64,000 nt of DNA. Source: Deltaproteobacteria bacterium (lineage in GTDB: Bacteria > Myxococcota_C > UBA6777). Location of the stretch: NCBI GenBank assembly GCA_006226375.1, contig SBHC01000010.1, positions 300,492 through 364,491 of the forward strand, read 5' to 3'. Shown here piece after piece: positions 1 to 10,545 of the stretch. Below the pieces are notes generated by a model. It worked only from the letters and a program-made list of their open reading frames with translations, made no database searches and was not told where the DNA came from. A program made the translations under genes and the position numbers. The number at the start of each line of letters is the position of its first letter. The first letter of the stretch is position 1.

Positions 1-1959
<1,959 letters not shown>

Positions 1960-2369
1960 TCGTTTTTCCTCGTTCATCGCCGGCAACAGAGAGAAGATCA
2001 GGAGCACGAGTCCCGCTGTCTTGAAAAAAGAGAGGTCCAGGCAATCTCAGAATGTCACGATGTCTATTTGAACCTGTGTGACTTTATGAAAAGTCACAGC
2101 TTTCGCGTAACGTCACAACAACACCCTAGACGGGTGGAAACTTCCCCATGGAGTCCACAACAGCCGGGTTGGGTCTCCAATCAAAGCTTAACTACACTAT
2201 AGCGCGTTGTGCCTTTGGGGTCCATCCTAAAGGTAGAACGGTACGGAGAGAAGAGGCAAGAAAAAAGAGAGGAAAAGAGGGAGTTGAAGTGGAAGAGTTG
2301 TGTCGTTGGTTTTACACCGTTTGGCTCGTTGCTCAAGCCAAGGGATGTCAACCAAGCGCGCCGCTCTCC
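1960..2369. other. Intergenic region between prkA and hpf
   Basis: 410 bases with no supported gene; the frames here have no ribosome site or family resemblance. It is the probable prkA control region. It holds a perfect palindrome (2077-2098) and three GTCAC words (near 2054, 2093 and 2110). No clear sigma-70 promoter could be picked. Confidence 0.6.
2077..2098. promoter_or_regulatory. Palindrome upstream of prkA
   Basis: Perfect inverted repeat with arms TGTGACTTT and AAAGTCACA around a 4-base centre ATGA, about 120 bases upstream of the prkA start. No T-tract follows on either strand, so an operator is more likely than a terminator. The half-sites resemble CRP halves (TGTGA/TCACA) but the spacing is 12, not 6. 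Confidence 0.5.
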
Positions 2370-2807
2370 TTAGGAGTTTGCGGGGGGATTGGCGGGGGTG
2401 GCTGGTTCCAAGTCCAGTTCCAAGTCATCCACGCCGAACTCATCTTTTTCGTCGTTGGTGACGGGAGGAGCCGGTTCCACATAATTGCGAACGGTCTCAC
2501 CACCTTTTTGGCGCGTCTTGCGTTTTTCTTTCAACTTGCGAGTCTGGGCAAGTACTTGTTCCACGACCAAAGCAATCGTTTTGTACATGTCTTCACTTTC
2601 GTTGCTCGCGACAACGTCATGACCCCAGACACGAAAGCTGATCTCTGCCGAGAAAACACCGCCATGTCGGCTGGTGTTGTGATCCAGAATCGTGAGAATT
2701 TCAACCTCACCCGGCACCAGTCGAGAGAGTTTCCCCAATTTCTCATGTACGTGGTCACGAATGGCATCTGTCAAAGACATCCCTTTGCAGTGGATCTCAA
2801 CCTTCAT
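2370..2807 (-). CDS. hpf: Ribosome hibernation promotion factor / RaiA family, short form
   Basis: 145-residue HPF/YfiA-family protein that would bind the 30S decoding site and inactivate ribosomes in stationary phase or stress. The N-terminal ~105 residues show the family pattern: MKVEIHCKGMSLTDAIRDHV, a KLGKLSRL segment, a central strand with HDVVASNESEDMYKTIALV, and a basic helix KLKEKRKTRQK. The final ~40 residues are acidic and Pro-rich (DEFGVDDLELDLEPATP). They are not the dimerisation domain of long HPF, so this is a short HPF with a tail. The start has a strong ribosome site (GGAAGGAGGAAAGGC then ATG). It lies downstream of the Hsp70/J-domain genes in the same direction, fitting a stress block. 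Confidence 0.93.
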   Translation of the reverse strand: MKVEIHCKGMSLTDAIRDHVHEKLGKLSRLVPGEVEILTILDHNTSRHGGVFSAEISFRVWGHDVVASNESEDMYKTIALVVEQVLAQTRKLKEKRKTRQKGGETVRNYVEPAPPVTNDEKDEFGVDDLELDLEPATPANPPANS

Positions 2808-2932
2808 GCCTTTCCTCCTTCCATTTCAAGCCAAAACCCTGCCACCAGGGCGACTTCCTATTTAAGTACAGTAGTGAATCCAACAAGGCCGTTGAACAAG
2901 ACGCGCAACCATACACACAACGATGCTTCGGA

Positions 2933-3448
2933 TCAATCCTTTTTCCCTTCCAGCTCTGCCTCCCACTGGGAGAGCAGCGTTTGAAAGTGCTCGTTGCTGG
3001 CCTCAAAGGTGCACGCCATACGAAGCGATTGGATCGCTTGTTTGAGTTGTTTTTTGTCGTAATGGGTTTGAGCTTTTTCGTAAAACTTTCGCCCTTGCGG
3101 GGTTGTTCCCGTCACAGCTTTGTCTGCTCGCAGCATCGCCTGTTGATCTTCATCGGTGAACCGCAAACGAGGGGGCGTTTCGGTCAAACCCTTGTTGTAG
3201 TGTTCCCGTTTTTTTTCATCACGTAACACCGTGTAAGCTTCCGCCACGCGCTTGAAAATCCGGTCAATGGAGACGCGAATTTCAGGATCGGGGAACTCGA
3301 AGAACCGGTCGGGGTGAATGGATCGAGCCCGACGGTGGTAAGCTTTGCGAATTTCAGAGCGTTCGGCATCCTGGGCCACGCCGAGCAATTGGTAGTAGTT
3401 TAACCGATCGACTCTGGCGGCAATGGCCATGAGCTGCGAGAGTTCCAC
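2933..3448 (-). CDS. J-domain co-chaperone with C-terminal TPR-like region
   Basis: 171 residues. The J-domain spans about residues 16-85 (NYYQLLGVAQDAERSEIRKAYH), with the obligatory HPD at 45-47. The rest is helical and TPR-like (FYEKAQTHYDKKQLKQAIQSLRMA). There is no Gly/Phe region, zinc-finger or client domain of a full DnaJ, so it is a type III J-protein that would stimulate a partner Hsp70. The Hsp70-like gene lies 94 bases upstream on the same strand, making it the likely partner. The start codon sits before MELSQLMAIAARVD; its ribosome site (AGGAGAAGCCAGAGTG) is acceptable. Confidence 0.9.
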   Translation of the reverse strand: MELSQLMAIAARVDRLNYYQLLGVAQDAERSEIRKAYHRRARSIHPDRFFEFPDPEIRVSIDRIFKRVAEAYTVLRDEKKREHYNKGLTETPPRLRFTDEDQQAMLRADKAVTGTTPQGRKFYEKAQTHYDKKQLKQAIQSLRMACTFEASNEHFQTLLSQWEAELEGKKD

Positions 3449-3542
3449 TCTGGCTTCTCCTTTGTTTGCGTCATTCCGTGAAAGACTCGGAAACCACGGC
3501 GCCTCTCTTTCAGTGTAAGAAAGTTACGAGGCATTGCAAACC

Positions 3543-5165
3543 TTATTGCTTGGGGGCCAATTCCATTCCATCGCTTCGCATCATCATTTCCTGGATCTCA
3601 TTTTCTGACAGCGCGCTGGACATGGTCAAGGTAATTTGCTGTTGCTTGCCCGATTCCATGTCACGAGCGGTGACATGCACCAGGCCCGAAGCATCGATGG
3701 AAAACACAACTTCGATGTTCACATCTCCCCGGTTGGCAATCCGGAAGCCCGAGAAGACAAACTCGCCCAACAGGGTGCATTCGTCTTCGCGATTGGACTC
3801 ACCCTGGTACACGCGAAGGTGAACTCGGTCTTGTCCGTCGCGGACCGTGGTGAAAATTCTGGATCGTTCAATCGGAATGGGAGTGTTGCGGTCGATGATG
3901 GTCTCAGTATAGCCGCCAACCGTTGCGATCTGCAAGGACAAAGGCGTGACGTCGAGGAGGTGAGCCCCCACAGTTTGGTGGGGCGCAGTCTGGTCTGTGG
4001 CGAACCCACTTTGCTTGAGGCCTGCCGCATGAATTCCAGCGCCCAACGCCACAACGTCATCAGGGTTGAGCGAGGTGTCCGGCTCCAAACCGAAGTAGTA
4101 ACCGACAGCCTCACGCACAATCGGCAGTCGCGTGGGACCCCCGACCATGATCACACCGTCGAGATCTTGGACGGTACATCGAGCGGCGTGCAAGGCTTCG
4201 TCACACACACGGAAGCTGCGCTGCACCAGGTCCATCACGAGGCCGTTGAACTCCTCACGAGTGACCAGATACTCCAGCTTCATCGCGCCCATCTCATCTT
4301 CGATGATTTCAGGGATAGAGACCAACACTTCATCGTGAGAAGAGAAGAGCTTCTTCGCCTCTTCACAGGCTTCGCGGAGCTTCTGGAGGCTGAACTTGTC
4401 GCTGCGCAGATCCACGCCTGTGTCTTCGAGGAAGCGATCGGCGAGGTGGGACAACAGACGGAAGTCAAAGTCATCTCCACCCAGGTACGAATCCCCGGCG
4501 GTTCCAAGAACCTCAAAGATATCGCCGTCAATTTCCAAGATAGAGAGGTCGAAGGTTCCTCCACCCAAGTCGTACACAGCCACACGCTGTCGCAGGTTAC
4601 GTCCGTATCCATACGACAGGGCGGCAGCCGTCGGCTCGTTGATCATCCGCAGGACTTTGAGCCCGGCGATCCGGCCGGCATCCAGGGTCGCTTGACGCTG
4701 GTTGTCGTTGAAGTAGGCAGGGACCGTGATCACAGCTTCATCGACAGCGACCCCGAGGTATTCGGTGGCGAGCATCTTCATCTCTCGCAAGATGAAAGCC
4801 GAGATCTCTTCGGGAGAGAACATCTGCTCGTCGATCGAGATGCGAACCCCGTAGTTCACACCCTCTACAATCGGGTAAGCACACAGACTCTGCGCTTTTT
4901 TGACCTCCGCAGAGAAGCTCTTGCGGCCGATGATACGCTTGATCGACCACACCGTCCGTTCAGGGTTTAAGATCACCTGACGCTTGGCTTCGTTCCCGAC
5001 CACCACTTGGTCGTCGCCGGGAAAGAACACCACGGAAGCGTGGATCCTGTCGCCCCATAAGTTCGGAATGACCTGAGGAACGCCATCCTCTACGATCGAA
5101 ACACAAGAGTTTGTTGTACCCAAATCGATGCCAATGGCTGGTTTGAAACCGCCCATTCTGCCCAA
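3543..5165 (-). CDS. Hsp70/DnaK-like chaperone, short C-terminus
   Basis: 540-residue Hsp70-family ATPase. The nucleotide-binding domain is intact: phosphate-1 loop GIDLGTTNS (residues 12-20), VITVPAYFNDNQRQAT, INEPTAAALSYG, phosphate-2 DLGGGTFDLS, and the adenosine motif VGGPTRLPIV. A substrate-binding beta domain follows (LLDVTPLSLQIATVGG, NTPIPIERS, GLVHVTARD). The protein stops soon after the beta domain (SENEIQEMMM), so most of the alpha-helical lid of ordinary ~640-residue DnaK is missing. This suggests a specialised paralogue. It heads a minus-strand set with the J-domain gene, which is probably its co-chaperone. No GrpE gene is in the window. Confidence 0.94.
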   Translation of the reverse strand: MGRMGGFKPAIGIDLGTTNSCVSIVEDGVPQVIPNLWGDRIHASVVFFPGDDQVVVGNEAKRQVILNPERTVWSIKRIIGRKSFSAEVKKAQSLCAYPIVEGVNYGVRISIDEQMFSPEEISAFILREMKMLATEYLGVAVDEAVITVPAYFNDNQRQATLDAGRIAGLKVLRMINEPTAAALSYGYGRNLRQRVAVYDLGGGTFDLSILEIDGDIFEVLGTAGDSYLGGDDFDFRLLSHLADRFLEDTGVDLRSDKFSLQKLREACEEAKKLFSSHDEVLVSIPEIIEDEMGAMKLEYLVTREEFNGLVMDLVQRSFRVCDEALHAARCTVQDLDGVIMVGGPTRLPIVREAVGYYFGLEPDTSLNPDDVVALGAGIHAAGLKQSGFATDQTAPHQTVGAHLLDVTPLSLQIATVGGYTETIIDRNTPIPIERSRIFTTVRDGQDRVHLRVYQGESNREDECTLLGEFVFSGFRIANRGDVNIEVVFSIDASGLVHVTARDMESGKQQQITLTMSSALSENEIQEMMMRSDGMELAPKQ

Positions 5166-5265
5166 CCTCGCTTTCGCAATCTACCGTTCTGCAAGATCCC
5201 AAGAATCACTACGAGTCACGTGAACTTTCGGACACTGGGCAGCGTTGGCTGCCCGAAGGAACAAC

Positions 5266-6417
5266 CTAGCAGCCGATGTGACGGGAGATCACCATCCTTT
5301 GAATTTCGGAGGTACCTTCACCAATCTCCAGCAGCTTCTGATCTCGGAAGAAGCGCTCCACATGGTACTCTTTGGTCAAACCGTAACCGCCATGTACCTG
5401 AACCGCTTCGGTCGCTACGCGACGCATGACTTCCGAGGCAAAGAGCTTGGCCATCGCTGCTTCTTTACCAAACGACATCCCATTCTGACATCTCCAGCAA
5501 GCCTGGAAATTAAGCAGTCGAGCGGCTTCAATTTCTGTTGCCATGTCAGCGAGCTTGAAGGCGATGGCCTGAAATTTGGAGATCGGCTTGCCGAATTGCT
5601 TGCGCTCTTGGGCGTATTTCAGCGCCAGTTCGTAAGCGCCTTGTGCACCACCGACGCCCATTGCCGCGATGCTCAGTCGGCCGCGATCCAGGGTCGAGAG
5701 CATCTGACGGAAGCCGTCGCCGCGGTTCCCCAAGAGCGCGCTGTCAGGCACAAACAGGTCATCGAAGTACAGCTCGCCGGTGTCCGACGCGCGCCACATC
5801 AGCTTCCCATGGATGGGCTTTGCGGTCAGACCTTTGGCATCCGCAGGCACGAGAAAACAGGAGTACTCTTTCTTGCCGTTCTCGCGTTCACCTGTAACCG
5901 CCTGAACGATAATGACCTTGGTCATGGGGTTGGACGAGTTGGTGATAAAGATCTTGCTTCCGTTGATCACCCAGCCGCCGTCGACCTTTTTGGCGTTGGT
6001 TTTGCTACCACCAGCGTCAGAGCCAGCGTTGGGTTCGGTCAAACCAAATCCAGCCAGGCCTTGACCGGAGCATAGCACAGGCAACCACTGCTCTTTTTGC
6101 TCGTCCGTTCCGAAGTAATAGATGGGCCCAATACCGAGGGAGTTGGCGGCCGCCACAGTCGCAGCGTGTGAGCCATCCACACGAGATAACTCTTCCACCA
6201 CAAGAATGTAGGAGATGTAGTCCAGACCGGAGCCGCCATACTTGTCGGAGACAAACAGGCCGAAGTAACCCAGGTCACCCATCTTTTGGGTTAGCTCAAC
6301 GCTGAACTCTTCTTTTTCGTCCAATTCGATGGCCTTGGGCCAGATTTCTTGTTCAGCGAAACGACGAACCGAATCGCGCAATTCTTGTTGTTCTGATGTG
6401 AGTTCAAAACTGAACAT
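5266..6417 (-). CDS. Acyl-CoA dehydrogenase (short-chain type)
   Basis: 383-residue FAD-dependent acyl-CoA dehydrogenase catalysing alpha,beta-oxidation of acyl-CoA thioesters and passing electrons to ETF. It has the three-domain family layout: helical N-terminus (LTSEQQELRDSVRRFAEQEI), middle beta-domain with GFGLTEPNAGSDAGG and KIFITN, and a C-terminal helical domain with ERKQFGKPISKFQAIAF and QVHGGYGLTKEYHVERFFRD. The catalytic base is Glu367 in EGTSEIQR, the position used by butyryl- and short-chain enzymes. Chain-length preference cannot be fixed from sequence alone. The start has a weak GAGAAAGTGA ribosome site. It is transcribed toward the Hsp70 gene with a 100-base gap, so co-transcription is possible but unproven. 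Confidence 0.95.
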   Translation of the reverse strand: MFSFELTSEQQELRDSVRRFAEQEIWPKAIELDEKEEFSVELTQKMGDLGYFGLFVSDKYGGSGLDYISYILVVEELSRVDGSHAATVAAANSLGIGPIYYFGTDEQKEQWLPVLCSGQGLAGFGLTEPNAGSDAGGSKTNAKKVDGGWVINGSKIFITNSSNPMTKVIIVQAVTGERENGKKEYSCFLVPADAKGLTAKPIHGKLMWRASDTGELYFDDLFVPDSALLGNRGDGFRQMLSTLDRGRLSIAAMGVGGAQGAYELALKYAQERKQFGKPISKFQAIAFKLADMATEIEAARLLNFQACWRCQNGMSFGKEAAMAKLFASEVMRRVATEAVQVHGGYGLTKEYHVERFFRDQKLLEIGEGTSEIQRMVISRHIGC

Positions 6418-6442
6418 TCACTTTCTCCTCTATCCAATGGGT

Positions 6443-6458
6443 AGGATACGTCTATCCT
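6443..6458. promoter_or_regulatory. Short palindrome before the acyl-CoA dehydrogenase
   Basis: AGGATA-CGTC-TATCCT, perfect 6-base arms, 26 bases upstream of the dehydrogenase start. A similar AAGGAT-GCTT-ATCCTT hairpin lies upstream of clpP at 62323-62338. It may be an operator or chance. Confidence 0.3.
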
Positions 6459-6630
6459 TTTCAGCGAACATAGCACAAAGCCGAAGACAACGCTACACGC
6501 TCTGTGGGCTCGCCGTTCCCCCTTTGTTCAGCCCTCCCCTCTCCCTTCCAACCCCCTTGTTTTTCTGTAGCTTGTCACCATACTGGCAATTGCCCTTAAC
6601 AACAAGAGATGTTACCTTGTTCTTGAGGAT

Positions 6631-6661
6631 CGACACCGGATTAATGGCATAAAGGGTGTCG
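6631..6661. promoter_or_regulatory. Inverted repeat in the leader of the MopE-repeat lipoprotein
   Basis: CGACACC and GGTGTCG (7-base perfect arms, 17-base loop) end 22 bases before the start codon at 6683. It could be an mRNA stem or operator. No T-run follows, so it is not a factor-independent terminator. Confidence 0.35.
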
Positions 6662-6682
6662 CCGTTTGTAGATGGAGAAGGC

Positions 6683-9607
6683 ATGATGCGTTCGTTTCGT
6701 TTGTGTTTGTACACTCTTGTTTTAACCATAGGCTCCACAGCCTGTATGTTTTCACCGTCACTCACCGACGGTAACTACTCTTGTCAATACCAAAGCGACT
6801 GCCCCGAAGGCATGGTTTGCGAACCCTCTTTTGGTGGCGTGGGCAAATGCTTTAAGCGAGGCTCAGTGATTCCCGACGGAGGGGCTGGAGACTGCGACAG
6901 CGAAGGGGAAACCCGCGTATGTTACTCCGGTCAACCTGGAACCAGCGGAATCGGCGAGTGCAAGTCGGGCACCCAGATCTGCCAAAACGGCTCCTGGAGC
7001 GCCTGCCAGGGCGAGGTTGTGCCCAAGTCAGCAGAGACCTGCAGCAACAACCTTGACGACGATTGCAACGGCCTGATCGACGACGGCTGCACCTGCAAAA
7101 ACGGTGAAACCCAGCTCTGCTACCCAGGACCTGACAACACCCAAGGAGTGGGTCCCTGCAAGTCTGGCGCTCAGGTTTGCCAGAACCAGCAATGGGGACC
7201 CTGCCAGAGTGCAGTACTCCCTCAACCCGAAACTTGCAACGGCATCGACGACAACTGCAACGGTCAAGTGGACGATGTCGCACCGCGACGCTGCTACACA
7301 GGCCCGCCCCCCACCTTGGGACAAGGCATCTGCCGGGCTGGAGAAGAACGCTGTGTCGGAGGCAGCTGGGGTCCCTGTCAAGGAGAAACCCTGCCGAACA
7401 GCAGCGAGACCTGCAACAACAACCTCGACGACAACTGCAACGGCCAAGTCGATGAGAACTGTGGCTGTCGCCCAGGTGAAGTAAAGCTCTGTTACAGCGG
7501 ACCTCCTGCAAGCCAGGGGGTAGGAGAATGCAAGTCCGGTCAACAGCGCTGTGATCGCAACGGCCAACTGGGCCCTTGCGAAGGAGAAGTCACACCCAAA
7601 GACGAAGAGTGCAACGGCAGGGACGACAACTGCAACGGACAAACCGACGAAGGCGTTGCCACTCGCGAATGCTACACTGGGCCGAACGGCACCGCAGGAA
7701 AAGGAAGCTGCCAGTCAGGCAAGCAAGCCTGCCAACGCGGCGCATGGGGAGCTTGTGTGGGCCAAGTGCTACCAGCACCGGCTGAGACCTGTGACGACGG
7801 CATCGACAACAACTGCAATGGCTCCGTGGACGAAGGCTGTGGCTGCATCGCCGGTGAGATCCGCGAATGCTACAACGGACCGGTTCAAACCAAGGACAAA
7901 GGCAACTGCAGAGCTGGCAAGCAAACCTGCACCAGCACCCAAAAGTGGGGACCGTGCCTGGGTGAAGTCACACCCAAAGCGGAAGTCTGTGACGGACAGG
8001 ACAACGACTGCGACGGCAACGTAGACGGCTTCTCTCGCCGCTGTTACTCCGGTCCCTCTGGCACCGAAGGCAAAGGCAACTGCCGCTCCGGCGCACAGTC
8101 TTGCGTGGCAGGCAAATGGTCTCCCTGTCAGGGCCAAGCGGTGCCCCAAGAAGAAGTCTGCGACGGCAAAGACAACAACTGCGATGGCTCCATCGATGAG
8201 GGCCTGACCCGCGCTTGTTACACAGGCACTGCGGGCTGCAAGTCGGACGGCAAAGGTGGCTACGTTTGTCAGGCTCCCTGCAAATCCGGCACCCAGTCTT
8301 GCTCCAACGGACAGTGGGCTGCTTGCGCTGGAGAAGTCGCTGGCTCCATCGAAGTCTGTGACGGAAAAGACAACGACTGCGACGGAAAGGTCGATGGTTT
8401 CAGCGAGACCTGCTACACCTCCCCAGATGGCGGCTGCACCAAAGACAGCAAAGGCAACTACGTCTGCAAAGGTGAGTGCAAAGCTGGCAACCGCGTTTGC
8501 AACAACGGTCAGTACACCATCTGCGCCGGTCAGGCGTTCAAACAACCCGAAGCCTGCGACGGCAAAGACAACAACTGCGACGGCACCATCGACGAAGGCT
8601 GCCAGTGTCTCTCAGGCCAAAGTCGAAGTTGCTACACCGGAGCATCCGGCACGGCAGGCAAAGGGATCTGCAAAGCTGGCACCCAAACCTGTGATCAATT
8701 CGGTCGTTGGGGCGCTTGCAACGGTCAGGTTCTACCCAAAGCAGAAACCTGCAACGGCGTGGACGACAACTGCGACGGCATCATCGACGGAATGACCCGC
8801 AACTGTTACAGCGGAGCAACAGGCTGCAAACCTGATGGACAGGGAGGTTACACCTGCCAGGCTCCTTGCCAAAGTGGAAAAGAAACCTGCACCGCTGGGA
8901 AGTGGGGAACTTGTGCTGGCGCTGTTGTGCCCAAAACCGAGACCTGCAACGGTATCGACGACGACTGCAACGGCCGGATCGACGACGGCCTCCAGGCTCC
9001 CAAGTGTGACAAGCAAAAAGGCATCTGCCAGGGAGCTGTCAAGCGCTGTGGCGGCGCCCAAGGGTGGCTTCCCTGCTCCGTCGCTGATTACGGCAAAGAC
9101 TACCAACAAACCGAGACCAACTGCGACGGCCTCGACAACGACTGCGACGGCGTCACCGATGGGGACAAAGCTTGCGGCACCTGCATCTTCAGCACCAAAG
9201 CGGCGCAGTATGCACAAACCCTCCCCGCCAACTGCAGCCCCACCACGACATGCTTCGACAACTGTCTGAACTTCAAAGGCAAGCTCTACTACTGCCGAAA
9301 CATCGACAAGAAGGGCTACCTTTACACGACCTACCAGGACTTCCTCAGCGCATGCAACACCAAGTCAGCCTGTATTGAGAGCGTGTGCAATGGCAGCAAC
9401 GAGTTCTGCGATGGCTCCCAATGGCGAAAAGGCAAACCGCCCGGAACCAACGACGACTTCTGCGATGGCATCGACAACAACTGCAACGGAACCATTGACG
9501 AAGGCTGCACCTGCCAATCGCCGTGCACGGCCAACAAGTTCTGCAAGAGCCCCTGCACCAAATGCATAAAGCAGCCCGGCGCCCTCTTCCCCACCTGTGT
9601 CCCCTAA
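6683..9607 (+). CDS. Large Cys-rich lipoprotein with 13 MopE-type putative metal-binding repeats
   Basis: 974 residues from the ATG preceded by GGAGAAGGC (a frame opening at 6656 lacks this site). The N-terminus MMRSFRLCLYTLVLTIGSTAC is a lipoprotein signal with a lipobox ending at Cys. The body alternates two modules. The first is a CYxGPxGTxGxGxCKxGxQxCxxGxWxxCxG-type block. The second is the acidic ETCNGxDDNCNGxxDEGC motif known from the copper protein MopE of Methylococcus and common in myxobacterial surface proteins. I count 13 copies of the acidic motif from about 7040 to 9520. The protein should be an outer-membrane-anchored surface protein that may bind metal ions (Ca or Cu); the ligand is not known from sequence. 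It is single-gene and convergent with the next gene. Confidence 0.9.
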   Translation: MMRSFRLCLYTLVLTIGSTACMFSPSLTDGNYSCQYQSDCPEGMVCEPSFGGVGKCFKRGSVIPDGGAGDCDSEGETRVCYSGQPGTSGIGECKSGTQICQNGSWSACQGEVVPKSAETCSNNLDDDCNGLIDDGCTCKNGETQLCYPGPDNTQGVGPCKSGAQVCQNQQWGPCQSAVLPQPETCNGIDDNCNGQVDDVAPRRCYTGPPPTLGQGICRAGEERCVGGSWGPCQGETLPNSSETCNNNLDDNCNGQVDENCGCRPGEVKLCYSGPPASQGVGECKSGQQRCDRNGQLGPCEGEVTPKDEECNGRDDNCNGQTDEGVATRECYTGPNGTAGKGSCQSGKQACQRGAWGACVGQVLPAPAETCDDGIDNNCNGSVDEGCGCIAGEIRECYNGPVQTKDKGNCRAGKQTCTSTQKWGPCLGEVTPKAEVCDGQDNDCDGNVDGFSRRCYSGPSGTEGKGNCRSGAQSCVAGKWSPCQGQAVPQEEVCDGKDNNCDGSIDEGLTRACYTGTAGCKSDGKGGYVCQAPCKSGTQSCSNGQWAACAGEVAGSIEVCDGKDNDCDGKVDGFSETCYTSPDGGCTKDSKGNYVCKGECKAGNRVCNNGQYTICAGQAFKQPEACDGKDNNCDGTIDEGCQCLSGQSRSCYTGASGTAGKGICKAGTQTCDQFGRWGACNGQVLPKAETCNGVDDNCDGIIDGMTRNCYSGATGCKPDGQGGYTCQAPCQSGKETCTAGKWGTCAGAVVPKTETCNGIDDDCNGRIDDGLQAPKCDKQKGICQGAVKRCGGAQGWLPCSVADYGKDYQQTETNCDGLDNDCDGVTDGDKACGTCIFSTKAAQYAQTLPANCSPTTTCFDNCLNFKGKLYYCRNIDKKGYLYTTYQDFLSACNTKSACIESVCNGSNEFCDGSQWRKGKPPGTNDDFCDGIDNNCNGTIDEGCTCQSPCTANKFCKSPCTKCIKQPGALFPTCVP

Positions 9608-9638
9608 CGAAGTTCCCCCTCCCCTCTTCCAACGTATT

Positions 9639-10211
9639 TCATTTCTTGGGTAGCGTATGACAAGGACCAGAGAACGGCTCCATGTAACGTGCTTCCACTG
9701 TCCCCACTTCATCCCGATACGACACAAGATACACATCACCCACAGGCTGCAAACAGGTCTTCATTTGTTGGCTGTCGAGCTTGACCTGTGACTTTGTTGT
9801 TCCTTTCCCTACAGAAAAGACATTGGGATCTTGGGTGGCCACAACCGTCTGTGAACGCTTCAACAGGACCGTTCCTCCCTGGCCTACGTTCATGGCTTTG
9901 GCCTTGCAAGAGTCGATGGTCCGGTACACATCGCGAAGAAATTTGCGCCCCACCGCCTGTACGTTTTCCTGGGTGCGAAGTTGCCCCAGCAAGAACCGAT
10001 ACTTCCCGTCTTTGTGGACGCTGATCTTGTTGTGGTTGCTCTTGACCCGGATGATGCAAGAGCCCGACGCTGTCGCAGGTTGGGGGTCACCACGGAACAT
10101 ATCCACCAGATGCCCCCACCCGGCGAAGCCACCACCTGCCGCCAACAAAGCGATAAACGTAGCCACCCACCAACGAAACGAACTTTCTTTTTGGGATCCC
10201 TGCTCACTCAT
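9639..10211 (-). CDS. Hypothetical single-pass membrane-anchored protein
   Basis: 190 residues from the ATG at 10211, which has GGAG seven bases upstream. The longer frame reaching 10388 lacks such a site. Cytoplasmic residues 1-12 are followed by one membrane segment (WWVATFIALLAAGGGFAGWG, about 13-32). A ~155-residue extracytoplasmic part carries Cys residues at CIIRVKS, SCKAKAM, TCLQP and GPCHTL. It includes a KISVHKDGKYRFLLG stretch that resembles a beta-rich domain. No family was recognised. It converges with the MopE-repeat gene, with 31 bases between the two stop codons. Confidence 0.7.
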   Translation of the reverse strand: MSEQGSQKESSFRWWVATFIALLAAGGGFAGWGHLVDMFRGDPQPATASGSCIIRVKSNHNKISVHKDGKYRFLLGQLRTQENVQAVGRKFLRDVYRTIDSCKAKAMNVGQGGTVLLKRSQTVVATQDPNVFSVGKGTTKSQVKLDSQQMKTCLQPVGDVYLVSYRDEVGTVEARYMEPFSGPCHTLPKK

Positions 10212-10350
10212 GGGTCTTCTCCATCCATCGGTATCTTCAGTGTCTCTCGTAGGCTCCATTCGGGACACAGGATAACCAACTCCCCCATACCTGTCTATCA
10301 GGGAGACAAGGAGGCAGAGGAGAGCTTCCTTTCTCCCGCACCTTGTGAGG

Positions 10351-10380
10351 TGTTTCATGTTTCGTGGCCGGCATGAAACA
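10351..10380. promoter_or_regulatory. Inverted repeat TGTTTCATG / CATGAAACA
   Basis: Perfect 9-base arms around a 12-base centre, about 80 bases upstream of the sigma-54-like promoter. That distance suits an enhancer-binding activator site. No T-run is present, so a terminator is unlikely. Confidence 0.4.
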
Positions 10381-10460
10381 TGACCCACCTACCCCGCAGC
10401 ACGTCTTTGACGTCCGCCCCTAAATACCCGTTATTTCGATACTCAAGCAAACAGAAAAAC

Positions 10461-10477
10461 TTGGCACAAACTTCGCT
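10461..10477 (+). promoter_or_regulatory. Putative sigma-54 promoter
   Basis: TTGGCACAAACTTCGCT keeps the GG and GC dinucleotides exactly 10 bases apart and matches the TGGCAC(-24)...TTGC(-12) consensus except for C in place of T in the -12 box. It lies 69 bases before the TTG start at 10546 and points to it. Confidence 0.5.
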
Positions 10478-10545
10478 AAGCGCGAAATCTCAAGACGAGG
10501 CCCGAACCCTGTTTCCAAACCACACGATCCAGTAGGAGGACGGTT

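Larger units (their letters stand above)
10212..10545. other. Divergent intergenic region before the epimerase-type operon
   Basis: 334 bases without a supported gene. It carries an inverted repeat at 10351-10380 and a sigma-54-type promoter at 10461-10477 directed at the operon starting at 10546. Confidence 0.6.

Noticed and set aside
3636-4970. 444-codon open frame antisense to the Hsp70 gene
   Set aside because: Shadow of the Hsp70 coding frame with low-quality composition.
6852-9739. Several 150-260 codon frames on both strands inside the MopE-repeat gene
   Set aside because: Periodic repeats leave alternate frames open; the translations are repetitive and lack starts with ribosome sites.
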